Shown here: in pieces, positions 12,730 through 23,676 of the stretch
Layout of the letters: each line of letters starts with the position of its first letter
Numbering within the stretch: position 1 is the first letter of the stretch
Assembly (NCBI GenBank): GCA_037043015.1
Contig: CM073323.1
Span: forward strand, 12,955,758-13,019,757
DNA length: 64,000 bases
From: Bryum argenteum
Taxonomy: Eukaryota > Streptophyta > Bryopsida > Bryales > Bryaceae
Reading direction: 5' to 3'
The notes under the pieces: model-generated
Seen by the model: the letters and a program-made list of their open reading frames with translations, nothing else
Database searches by the model: none
What the model was told of the DNA's origin: nothing
Translations under genes and position numbers: made by a program

Positions 12730-13469
12730 CCAACACAAATCAAACTACCAAATTAATTCACAAGCGAATGGAATGGAGAATACGTACAATTACAAGCCGA
12801 TGGCAGATGAAACGCCACATTCGGGTCCAAGTCCAACTGTCGTTGAAGATACGCGTGCTGAACTCTTACTGCCGAGACAACATTGGATTGAGCATTGACT
12901 CGAAATTGTAAAACCCTCGCTTGTTAAAAACCGTCCATACTCTCTTGTCCACCGTGTTTTTTCGCATCTTTTGCGTGACCTCCGACCTTCCCAGGCATCA
13001 AAGCTATCCACGAGTTTACTTCAATTTTTGTGGGTATCCACTCGCCAAGAGAATCTTGGTTATTGTATAAGATTACACTCGGAATTCCACTACGAGGCCT
13101 CATTGCAAATCGTTACACTGAAGACTGTAGGCAAACGCAATTCAGAGCTGCTGAGCACCAAGATGACCGTAAACACAAAGAAGACCGTTCAAAATTGAGA
13201 CTCACAAGCGCCTAAGAAGGCGGGAACTTGAAGTTATGGAAGCTGCCAAGGATACGCGGGAAGCTGCGAGTACTTCAGAGCTGTCGCCACAAGTGATGAG
13301 TGGTTTGTGACTGTAACTGCAGTCATTGGCTCGACCCACAATATACAAATCTCGATGGTAGGCGTACAGCCACGTTTGTCTGTACGTCATTGAGACGGGC
13401 AGACTGTAATTATAGCGCACTTCCATGAACGCTTCTTGAGGCCGTTTCATGAAACCCGTAAACGAGAGT

Positions 13470-13650
13470 TGCCTTCACTAAAATGCATACCATGAATTCA
13501 TACGTCATTGTATGGATCTCCAAAATTTTCCATACAAACTAGACTCAAATTGGGACCCAATCCAAGTAATATCATCCACAACGAACTCTTGAGGAAGAAG
13601 TCACGGCTCTTCAAAGTTTCTGCCTTTCATCCAAACTGTCGTCTTTCAAT
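13470..13650 (+). repeat. Dispersed non-coding repeat, third partial copy
   Basis: Matches about 17685-17840. The shared blocks are GTTGCCTTCACTAAAATGCA, then CAA(A/G)TTGGGACC / GGTTTGGGACC, then CCAAGTAAT, then CTGCCTTTCATCCAAA / CAGCCTTTCATCCAAA. No coding frame. Confidence 0.55.
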
Positions 13651-14139
13651 ATTTGGCCCGTTCAAGGATTAGTAATCAATACAATGCTATCTTGCTATTA
13701 TGCAATGTTAATGTTTCATATCATCTACAACAAGTCTATTACATGATTAGACAATTGAGATTACAGAATCTAAACTTTACCTTTGATTACAATTATTGGA
13801 TTCTTAGAAAGATTTATTTTTAGACAAAAGATCAAGGTTAATATATCCATACCCTTTCTTTGTTAAGAATTTAAAGCATAGAACTCCAACGGAGAAGTAA
13901 GGTAGGATAGAAATTCTAACAACTAGTATAATATATAATACTAGTAAGGTCCCCTTTGTCTCGACGGAGAAGCTCTTTATATGGTTCTTTTAAGAAAGTA
14001 TCCCGTGTCTACCACTTCCTCAAACTATATTAAATTTATTATTTTTATATATGCCCGTGTTTTTAAATTTTTTTAAAATTAAATTTTTTAATTTTTTTTT
14101 TAAATTATTTATAATACATAGTCTAAAAAACATAAAAGA
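13651..14139. other. AT-rich stretch, no gene
   Basis: No conserved frame; long A/T tracts near 14030-14110. Confidence 0.4.
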
Positions 14140-14229
14140 GGTAGGTAGGTTGGTAAGTTTGTAGGTTGGTAGGTTTGGATGTTGGTAGGTTTGTATGTTG
14201 GTAGGTTAATGGGTTGGTGGGTAGGAAGG
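14140..14229. repeat. GGTTGGTAGGTTTG minisatellite
   Basis: About 90 bases of an imperfect GTAGGTTGGTAGGTTTG repeat. The G-rich strand is the plus strand. Confidence 0.85.
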
Positions 14230-14432
14230 ATCGCCCAATTCTGTTATATGTATAGATTTCATATCATTTAGGTTAAACTAGAAAGTACTCATGTCTCCTC
14301 GATAAATCCAATCTCTATATGATGTCATTCCGTACATAAATTTGAACACTTTCATTCTATGAGAAAAATCCATTTTTTTTTCAATATGTTTCTAGAAGAA
14401 AAAACACAAAAGTATCTCATACCTCCAATTGA

Positions 14433-14675
14433 ATGCTCTCTTTAGACGAATCATCCAAAGACGTGCCAACCGTAGTTGAGCTAAATTTTGGACCACCGAA
14501 AGATGACCAATATTCTAAAATTCCGCACAGTAAATATCGTCATTTTGTACCAACATGTCCCAGCTGCAAGGAGCATGAGCTTGACTCAAAAGTAAACGAG
14601 TGGCTCTTCAAAATGTTAAAAACACAATCAAGGACAGAAGAAATGGGAGCATTTCACAAGTCTAAGTTCATGTGA
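14433..14675 (+). CDS. Possible 80-residue remnant with a C-x-x-C pair
   Basis: A short open frame in an otherwise stop-rich region. It contains VPTCPSCKEHELDSKVNEWL, with one C-P-S-C pair and no second pair, so no complete zinc ribbon. I do not recognise it, and there is no splice or promoter evidence around it. It may be an exon of a lost gene or a chance frame. Confidence 0.15.
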   Translation: MLSLDESSKDVPTVVELNFGPPKDDQYSKIPHSKYRHFVPTCPSCKEHELDSKVNEWLFKMLKTQSRTEEMGAFHKSKFM

Positions 14676-15228
14676 CAAACAGCCAAACTTACGCAATATA
14701 CAACTAGGGCATGAACTCTCGACCTTAGCATACATAAAATAATATATAAAAAACCCATGTCTAAGTTCTCCAGAATATTACCAGTGTACAATAATTTAAC
14801 CCCTAAAGATCCTTGGTACAAAATAGTCAAAATTATCAAAAAGGACCTTTGTCTACTTCAGGCCAAAAGAAACTCAATCTACGAACTAATTAGAAGATTC
14901 AACTGTAGGATCTTGAAGTTAACTTGACCCTTTACTCAAATGTTAAATTTGAACTGTTAATTTTTCCCCGAGTATGAGATTATAATGGTCAAAGTTGGCT
15001 GAATTCTTTCCCAAAAAGCCGGTTCGGGTTTCTTGGATCTTTAGGGGTTAAAACTTGAAGCAGAAGGTGTTCAATGGATGGCATTCTTTTCAGTGAAAAC
15101 GATGCCGTAAAAGAGAAGGTCCCCGACATCGTTGGGGTAGGTCACCCAGCCGGACGGATGTGCCTTGAGAAATTGTTTACATTATAGAAGAATGTCGTAC
15201 CATACAATTGGATGTTATTGCGCATGAT
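14676..15228. other. No supportable gene
   Basis: AT-rich with short frames. A TTTAGGGGTTAAA block near 15038 resembles one near 4463, which hints at another old repeat family. Confidence 0.35.
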
Positions 15229-15257
15229 GGGAGGGAGGGAGGGAGGGAGGGAGGGAG
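15229..15257. repeat. (GGGA)7 microsatellite
   Basis: Seven consecutive GGGA units on the plus strand. Runs of three G separated by one base could form a G-quadruplex. Confidence 0.9.
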
Positions 15258-16480
15258 TCATATTGACATGGAGGTGATGGAGGGCTGCCGAGCATGTTTT
15301 TGAATGATATGCTAACTTATATGATGTTCAACAATGTCCGGAAGTGGCGTCAATTACAGGCACTCCGTTCGTACTTATGTACGTTCACAAATAATATCAT
15401 GCATTGTCAGAAAAGCTCGCATGCAGACTGCAATCTGCTTCATTGTTGACTCCGACCGTTGGTTGACTGTTTTCGTTCAAGCACACCATTTGACTCATTT
15501 TCATTTGTTTCCGTTTACGCTTGCAATTGTGTACAATAAGAGGTTAAAACAGGTTTTTGAGTCTTGAAGATGAAGCCGGATTGTTTTGGAATTCGGCCTG
15601 CGAAACAGTGTCAGAAGTTTCGACATTGCCTAACAAAGCTCGAGCAACTTGCGAATCTTACTGAGAAAAACCCTGAAGTGATATATTTCTTGGAGGTGGA
15701 CTGCTCAATAATGGTGCAAACTTTAGTATTGCAAATCTGTACTGAAGTTAGATGTGTCACCACCATAGTCCACCCAACTATGGTGGGAGGTTCTTGGACC
15801 TTGCTGTATGGGTACCTCAAAGCCCTTTGGGGATACTCTGTCAAGTATCTTCAAGGCACTAGGAACTAGCGTGGTTATAGTGTCTACCCTTGAAAGGGGG
15901 AAGTAGTATTGTTTTGTATTCCCCTTCTCCGGTGGGCATTGAGTTATTAGCACTACGAATGGACACTTCATTCACGCTGATCCCTTAGAAAGGGACTGGA
16001 GTTTCAGTCTGTCTCTCTCTCTCATCTATGTGGATGTGCGTAATATTTGAGTATGCGCATTGTAAGTGGAAGGTTGGTCAAGTAAAATCAACAATTTGAG
16101 ACACTTGTGCGATTTGTTATGCCATTTTAAAGTTGGGCTTGTAGGTGTTTCTCATATGGTGTTCTAAAAATGACAACCTAAATGTTCACTATATCTACAT
16201 GGAGAATCATACTTTGAAGCAATTATGTACCTCTAGGTGATCGAGTCTATTGAGTGATTAATGATTTTGAGCTGATTTTGAGCACTCCACCTTCGCTAGT
16301 CGAAGAGTTGATTTCTATGACCTCTTGGTACTGACTCAAATCATTATAAACAAGTTCTGAATAACACTTTAGTTACTAGACTTGTGGTACACAAAGCTTA
16401 ACCCTAAAAGTGTCCTTTGTCAAAAAGTAATGCAATGGATGACAAGTTGAAACATTGATGAGCTATGAATTCTTCATGCA
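15258..16480. other. No supportable gene; one short hairpin
   Basis: Short frames at 15334-15567 and 15564-15869 have no recognised motif. CCACCATAGT and its complement ACTATGGTGG form a 10 bp inverted pair near 15761-15786. CTCTCTCTCTC near 16011-16022 is a small simple repeat. Confidence 0.35.
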
Positions 16481-17870
16481 ATGTCTTTTCTTGACAATAT
16501 TGTTGAATCAAATTTTGAGATGAAATTAGCTTTATTTGTAGTTAAAAGTGATCAAGTTAAAAGTCACAAATTTGACCAAGATGGCGTGCAATTATATATA
16601 AAGGTAACTTCATATATAGAGCGTGAAGGGCACACTTGAAACATGGCACTTGCGGCAAAATTAAAATTACAAGTTATATATTTGAATCAGAATTAATTTC
16701 TTGATAGATTTTCTCAAACATAAGCTTGATTTAAAGATAAAGTCCAACAACTTTCTACTTGGGAGATATTTAATTGGATATTGAATCTGCAATGATATTT
16801 CTATATTTCTATATTGAGAAGATTGATAATGTATATGGACCTTGACAACCTAAATCTCCTTCATTTATCATTGATTTTCACATATGTTTGTAGAATTGAA
16901 TTCCAATTTCTATTTAACCCTAATTGTCCAAGCCTTTTCTTATCCGAAACATCCATTTTTAAGAAAAGTGTCATAGGTGAAAGTGAAAGTAAGTAATTTA
17001 GATCTTAACCGCACAAATTTATAGTAGAATTAGTGTAGGTCATATGGACCAAAATTTTAGTTATGAAGTTTCATGAAATGCAAGATCTTAACGTATTAGT
17101 ACTCAATATAGACTACAAAATTTTACCATTTTCACTTCAAAGTAGAGATCTACCAACTAAGCTTTTCAAGTGAAGATATCCTTGTCTTGAAAGTTGTTTA
17201 CCTTCATCTCAAAATCATCCTTGTACCAAAAAAATCATCATAAAAATTCTTGGCTCAAATAATAGCCTTGTAATGGTGAGAGTTGCCAAAACTTTTACAT
17301 AGGAAAAAAATCCAAAGCTGCAAGCTTTCCATTGAAATTCTTGCCGTATCTTCAAACACCTTTAGTTGGATGAGGGTTTCTACTACTAAAACTAAACTCT
17401 AAATGGAATTATCCCAAAAAATAAAGTTAAAAATCAAGGGTGGACGAAGGAGAAGGAGCTTTTGAAATTCATCCATTTTTTCATTCTTTTCATATCAAAT
17501 ATTATTCTTGCAAAAATAACACTAGAGATATTCAATTGGATTAAAAACTTCCAACTATAAAGTTGCTATAATTCATCCCAAGAACATACTTACTTACAAT
17601 TTTTTTATGAAGTACTATTTTTTATTCTAGATAATTGGCTCGCAATGGTAAAACATGTCTTATGTTAGAAAACCTTAACACAAAAGTTGCCTTCACTAAA
17701 ATGCATGCTATTTATTCATACTTCATAATATGTGTCTAAAATATTTATCAAAAACACTATACTTGGTTTGGGACCAACCCAAGTAATCTTCTCAAACACA
17801 AACTCTTAAAAGTTTCAGCCTTTCATCCAAATGGTTGACTTCGGTAAACAAGGACATATAGGGGCTAGTA
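16480..17870 (+). repeat. Dispersed non-coding repeat, longest copy
   Basis: The fullest version of the repeat of which parts recur at 4500-4880, 6500-7170 and 13470-13650. It is AT-rich, lacks a frame of meaningful length and shows no terminal inverted or direct repeats that I can define. Its right edge lies close to the truncated 5' end of transposon element 1. Confidence 0.5.
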
Positions 17871-18323
17871 TTTGTGGTAGAATCTTAACTCAATCTAGCC
17901 TGTGACAAGGATATGGCATCCAAGGGGTCTACTTTAGGACTCTTTTCCCTTTGTAAAAATTGGGACAACTTTCACTATTGCAAAGTTATTATTTGAGCCA
18001 ATATTTTTTTCTTACATTTTTGAGATGAAGGTGAACAACTTACCGGTTGAAGACTTTTTGATTGAACTTGTGTATGTTAATAAGATTTCCACTCTAATGT
18101 GAAGATAACGACATTTTATTATTTACTTTGAGTACAAATACATTACAATCTTGAAGTTTGTACAACAAGACTCCACATATGATTCTTATTATCCACAACA
18201 TAAATTACTTATTAATTAACTTTATCATATATCAAATTTAACATTTTATTCATATTTCATTTCCTTCTTGACATATTCTTATTATGTATGTGCATTGTTG
18301 TACTTGGTTGTATTTCTTGCCAG

Positions 18324-21300
18324 ATGAGATTATCACCAGCTAAACCGCTAGAGGAAGAAGAGGATGTCCAACCTCCTCTTACCGACCAAAATGAAAACAT
18401 CGTTGGTGATGACGACGTAGTTCCTGAGCAACAAATACAAGAAGGCTCGAGCGATGCGGTTCCCAACGAAAGTCCGTCTGAAACTGCCCAACTCCCTTAA
18501 ACTTTCATTGCTGACGATGAACACGATTCCCTATCTGATGATGAGGAACCTGCATTGCCGGGAGGTGTCAAGGTCGGGATTGTTCATACGCCCGCTCATC
18601 CCCAAAACAAAGACCCCGATTGGAGCGCAAACGAGATGCGAATGATTCACAAGAGTGATTCAATCGCCGTCATCAACAGGTTGCGTTTCAAACCTGTTAA
18701 GAAATCTCGTATGATGATTCCATTGTGTCACCTTGTTTGCTATCCTAAAGTTCGACCAATTTCGGAACAAGACGTCCGAAAATTGGAGAATGAGTTCAAC
18801 AAAGGCTATCGCGAGGGCGACCGGGTCATGTACGTTTCTCCCTTCGATAGGAAAGGGAGAGAAAAAGTAGTTAATGCCGAAGATGATGTCTTTACGGATA
18901 CGCTATGGAGAGAGGCGAATGACGAGTTCGACAAGACATTGCGCTCGGATCCGGACCTCCATCATCTCATCGGCAAATACTTTTATGTTTACGAAGGTAA
19001 CCATCGTGTTACGGCGTGGATGCGGCACATCGAAAGGTACCATAAGCTGGATGCTTCATGGCATATTTCGGTTGACTGTATCATCCTCGATGCTCGCGGG
19101 GAGAGCAGTTTACTCCTCGACGTCATGAATGACATCAACTGGTAAGAGGAATTCTCAGTCTTCAACTTGAATTTGTTGAATATTTTATCTCCCTTCTAGT
19201 TTACTAATTTCTGATTCTGATCCGTAGGTCTACTGAACATGACCATGTTGAAGACAACCTTTGTGCTAAACTTCAACGCATGAGGAAATTTGGTAAGCTG
19301 AAACTGCATGATTTCAAAGATCTCATGAGTCCAGAGGACTACAGGATCTGCAAGAACGCCAAGGCCAAGAAAGAAACTTGGTACCCAGTCACCCTAGACG
19401 TTTTCGTTAAGTTCTTATACTCGGTAAGTTTTCTAAACACGTGCTTGTCTCTTGTACAAAATGTCTAATTTTTCACATCTTCTTATCTTTGGGTTGTCTT
19501 TTGTAGAGGAGGTTAGCCAAAGCATCGGATGATGCCGAGACTACTTACTATGCAACTGTCCCGAAAGAGGAGCAATCGGGGCCGGGAGTATGGAGTGCCA
19601 TAGATAATGCCATTAAAGCTGAAATCAAGGCAATTCGTGGCAAAAACTTTGACAAGATGGTCGCAGTGGCGAATTGCAATCTTGGAAGAGTATTCCCGAA
19701 AGAGGTGTGTATGTCAATTTTTTAAAGTTCCTTTTGAGCCTATATATTATTGCTTTACAATACTAAATTCTGTATTCCAATCCGTATTGTGTGCAGATTT
19801 ATGCACACTACAGCAAAAACCTCAAATCGGATATGACCATCGATCGCTTGCACATGGTAGCAACTACCAATGTTTACTTCGATTTCAAGGCAAAGTGGTT
19901 GCAATGGTGGAACTCACCAAACGATGTTCGTCGATCAGTCCACTTCCCGGAAGACCGTCCAATGAAGGATAAAAGTTTGATGACATTTCTCCATCACGCT
20001 TCTCTATGGGCACAGGTAATTTGGTCCCTACTTCTGTGTTCACCTTACTATTGTCATCTAAGTAATACATTTTTCACTGTGTTCTATGTATGTGCAGTTG
20101 GAGAAATCTCTTGAAAGTGAATTAGAGAAGCTTATCGAAAAAGAGAATCTCAACATTCAGTGGTCGGACGCCGTCCTCAAGCCATCCGCATATGTCGAGA
20201 AGTGGAGGTTGCTATACTGGGAGAAGGCATTCGCCAACTACCTTGCTCCAAATGCCACTCCAAAATTCATCAAAGGCACAGATATTCATAAGATTGCGGG
20301 TGGTAAAGTCACCATCAAACGATTGTTATTCCGGTATGCCATCCCCTACCTATTCTCTACTAACAATTTCTGTTTTACATATTTGATTTCGTTGTTTTAA
20401 TTGGCTCTTCTGTTTGTAGGTACTTGAAGCAAGAACTTGTTTCGAAGGAAGCTTTAGCTTCATGGTCTATTCCTTTGGAGTTAGAAGATGTTGCAGTCAC
20501 AAACGATCCCTCGAGCTTCTTCTCCGAATCCCAACAGAGGCAATTTACTAACTCACAGTTGATGACGGGGGGTTGGTTCCTTGAGTGTCAGGCTAACTTC
20601 GTGCACAAGGAGGAGAAAGAACTCGAAACCTCGGTTCACTTGGAGCTGGCGATGCACCTATGGAGATCGATGATGATGACGACGACGACGTCTCGATTCT
20701 ACCAAGCGCACCTGTCTCAAGTTCTCCACCACCGTCCCCGGCTGCACTGCCTAAAGCTCGAGCAAAGAAGAAGCAACGCAACGCTGTTGCGGACCCTGTA
20801 GAAGATCCTCAACAAAATTCCGGAGAAATCGCTCCTCTCCAACTGGAAGGTCCCGAAGACCCTGATCTTACTCAAACTTCACATGGTGCGACAGTCAATG
20901 TCGTTCGACGTGGTGCACGTCTGACTCAGATTTCCGGAGGTGGACTTACGAATGCGGGATCCCCTCCCATGTCCTTTACCGTCGACCACAACTCTCCGCA
21001 GTCTCCTTGCCGTCTCAGTCAGCCAAGATTCGCCAAACGCCCTCTTCCGAAACCCAATCATATTGGTAGCAGCTCGTCGTCAAAAATTACAGTCACTCTG
21101 CCTATGTATCTCGAGAAGGGGAACATTGGAGATTTGGTTTATCAGTCGTCGAAGACTGGAAACTGGGATTCGCAAATCCTCGATATCGTCCAGCACATCA
21201 AGAAGGTATTATTTTGTACATTTGTCATTTATAATCTCCCTAATTACGTTTTTTACTTGTAAATCTATTAGCCACTAACTAATTATTGACTTCTATATCA

Positions 21301-21649
21301 GATTGGAAAAGACCGAAAGTACCCGTGTACGGCGATGGAGTATGATCCCAAGCATCCAGGGATTGATCTCATTTTTGCAGACGCTCCAGAAAACTTGCAT
21401 GTACCGGGTGTGTCTCCAACTGAAGTTCCATCCTGGAACAGGCGTGAAAAAAACTACTTTGAGAACCTTTTTATCTTTGGCGCATGTCACTTGATAGACG
21501 TTGGAGCGATTCTACTGATGCATCCCAAATGTCGTAGAATCGAGCGTACTCTCGATTCCGAATCCCATACATATGGTTTTCGTGTTGTTCAAGACTGGTG
21601 GGGATATAATCCACTCCCAATGGCCTCTACCGTACCGCACCTGAAAGAG
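18324..21649 (+). pseudogene. ParB-MTase-like gene, copy 1, exons 1-7
   Basis: Exons by comparison with the intact copy: 18324-19141, 19228-19423, 19507-19704, 19797-20015, 20098-20333, 20420-21205 and 21302-21649, all with GT-AG introns of about 80-100 bases. Exon 1 holds the ParB-like domain (YVYEGNHRVTAW); exon 7 holds DAPENLHVPG, the place of methyltransferase motif IV. It is broken three ways. An in-frame TAA lies at 18498-18500. A frameshift in exon 6 between about 20600 and 20660 separates HKEEKE from MEIDDDDDDD. The intron after exon 7 is split by element 2, which moves exons 8-10 about 16 kb away. The small upstream gene is absent. Confidence 0.8.
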
Positions 21650-21725
21650 GTACGGAGCAGTTTGTGGTTTCCACTCTCACAATTTATGATTACTGCCTTC
21701 TATGCTTGTATGTTAATAAATCTAT

Positions 21726-21734
21726 ACTTGTGTT
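21726..21734. repeat. 9 bp target duplication, left of element 2
   Basis: ACTTGTGTT here is repeated at 37729-37737. Joining the two flanks at one copy gives ...TCTATACTTGTGTTTTGCAG, an intact intron end equivalent to TTATACTTCTGTATTGCAG at 35107-35123 in the paralogue. Confidence 0.95.
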
Positions 21735-21863
21735 GGACGTAGCTACGGTGTGAGTGGAGAGCGGTGAGCGGTGAGCGTTGAGCCATCAAATTTCAGCAAT
21801 TTGAGCGGTGAATTGGTATATTTAGAAAAAATAAATTTTAAAAAATAAATTACTATTTTTTCA

Positions 21864-21894
21864 GAATATTCTCAAGAATATTCGAATATTCTTG
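21864..21894. promoter_or_regulatory. Three GAATATTC boxes and a 22 bp palindrome
   Basis: GAATATTC occurs at 21864-21871, 21876-21883 and 21884-21891. The last two sit in a perfect 22 bp palindrome (21873-21894). GAAnnTTC is the dyad unit of plant heat-shock elements, but the spacing between dyads (4 and 0 bases) is not the regular 2-base phase. A role is inference only. Confidence 0.35.
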
Positions 21895-22215
21895 ACTTAT
21901 TACCGTGGTTTTAGTGTTCCTAAACCCGTGGATATGAGGCTAAAAATTCTGAAACTGGGTGGACTTAAACCACGTGCGGCAAACATGAAGAGACATTTAG
22001 GACTTGTTCAGAGTATACTAATGTCTTATCAATGCGAAATGAGAAGTTGAAGTTGTAAAGAAATTTATTAGGTGTTGTAAACAGGGATACATATATTGAC
22101 ATCCGTGAAGTTGTGAAATCATGATAAATAACGTGTAGAACACACGATTACAGGGAAAACATATAGAACTGTTTAGATGTGGATAATGGTTTAAGCCTTG
22201 TGACCTTTAGGTAGT

Positions 22216-23676
22216 CTACTCTGCAACTTGGTCTAGGATTCCCCTCCCTAGAATCATTTTCACCTCGTTGAAACTGAGGGTGGGCGCGTGGATGAAGAGG
22301 TCTCTATCGATATCAAATTTGCATACCAATACCAGCACAAAGTATATGTGCTTGCAATGTCTATACGGTTCGCATTTTCGTCCTAACTTAGTCATCGTTT
22401 TTTTGAACACTGGGCAAGAACACTCAGGGTTCTCACTAATAGATAGTTTATAGATAGACTCTGAATCCGAATCCAAAGCAATGATACAACCAAAACCAGG
22501 TTGTGGTATCATGGTCACCTCGAGTATTTTTGCCTCCATGGCACGAGCTGAATCAATGTTCTTCATGTGCTTCGGAGTCACAGCCTTGATGCGTCGAAGA
22601 ACCTTAGACTTGCGTGATTTCGGGTACACATCAGCTTGGTCCGGCACTGGAATATGTGACAAGTCCCTCGGTGGGGCAGAAGTATTGAACGTGCGGTTGA
22701 GTGGAAGGCGTTCCTTCTGTGGGGAGCCGAAAGCCCGCATTCTCCAACGCTTTTATTTTGTCCCGCGTCAGATTAGTCCCAATCTTCACGGGCCAAATTG
22801 AGGGAATAGGCGGTCGACCTTGTTTCCGAGAGAACGGCTCAATCCATTTACGACGACTGCCCTTCACACAACGCTCAATGTCGTCTGGACAAAAAAAGAA
22901 CTGATCAGTATTTTTGGACCTTCTTGAGGACGCTGCCATACTCCGCTGTAAGTTGGAGCTGCGGTCGCCTTTCCGTTTTGGACAATGCGGGATTCGCATT
23001 TCTTCCTGGTCTTAGCCATGATACCCCAACAAGCCTTGGATGAGGATTCCTTCAGACGGGCAATGTGCCATAGCCGCTCATTCACTCTCGTCTCTTGGAT
23101 AGCAATGACGCGCTGAATATGGGGTCTAGGAGAAGAAGACGGTTCCAGCGGTTGCTCTTGACCTTCATCTTCTTCGTGGATAGTAGTAAGATTCTCAGGA
23201 AGAGCTCGTGTGACTCTTCTCCCTATTCGAGGACGTGAGTAGCTCAGGGTGTCAGGTCGATGAGTCTCCTCTTCAGCACCAATGGGAACATCAGCCTTAC
23301 GTTTCCTGGAACCAAAAACCTCAGCCCCCTCCAAGTGGGCATCACGCGTACAGAAAGCCTCTACTTCAGGGAAGTCCATTACTGCCTTGTTCAGACAAGA
23401 TGGATTGCCGGAACGATTAGCCCGACGTTGGGCGGTATAAAGACGCTCTCGAAGTTCTTCTACGGATGGTCCAGAACCACTTGCTCCGCCTTTGTTGAAT
23501 TGATGGTAGCCGACCATTTGGAGGAAGGCTCGAACGTAGTCGTCAACGGCTGCGACGTACAAATCCCTACCCTTATTGCCAGACGCTTGCCTGCGGCACC
23601 GCAACTCTGCTGTGTTTCCCCTCGAGGGTGGTGGTCATGCCGATGGAGCCCCCGTTCAGGCATTGGGAGGTTCATT
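22216..23676 (-). pseudogene. SWIM zinc-finger gene of element 2 (frameshifted)
   Basis: On the minus strand three overlapping frames form one protein. 23604-22864 has a basic N-terminus, RRANRSGNPSCLN, then Ser/Pro-rich linker. About 22999-22700 has QFFFCPDDIERCVKGSRRKW. 22740-22216 has the end, with NPECSCPVFKK...RHCKHIYFVLVLV. The C-x-C...C-x-H pattern is a SWIM zinc finger, the DNA- or protein-binding module usual in Mutator-like transposases and FAR1-type proteins. Two frame changes (near 22890 in an A run, and near 22735) break the frame, so this copy is probably dead. It is transcribed away from the ParB-MTase gene, toward the left terminus. A CACTA insertion at 23677 separates it from its 5' exons at 27.3-27.6 kb. 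No DDE/D catalytic domain was found beside it. Confidence 0.65.
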
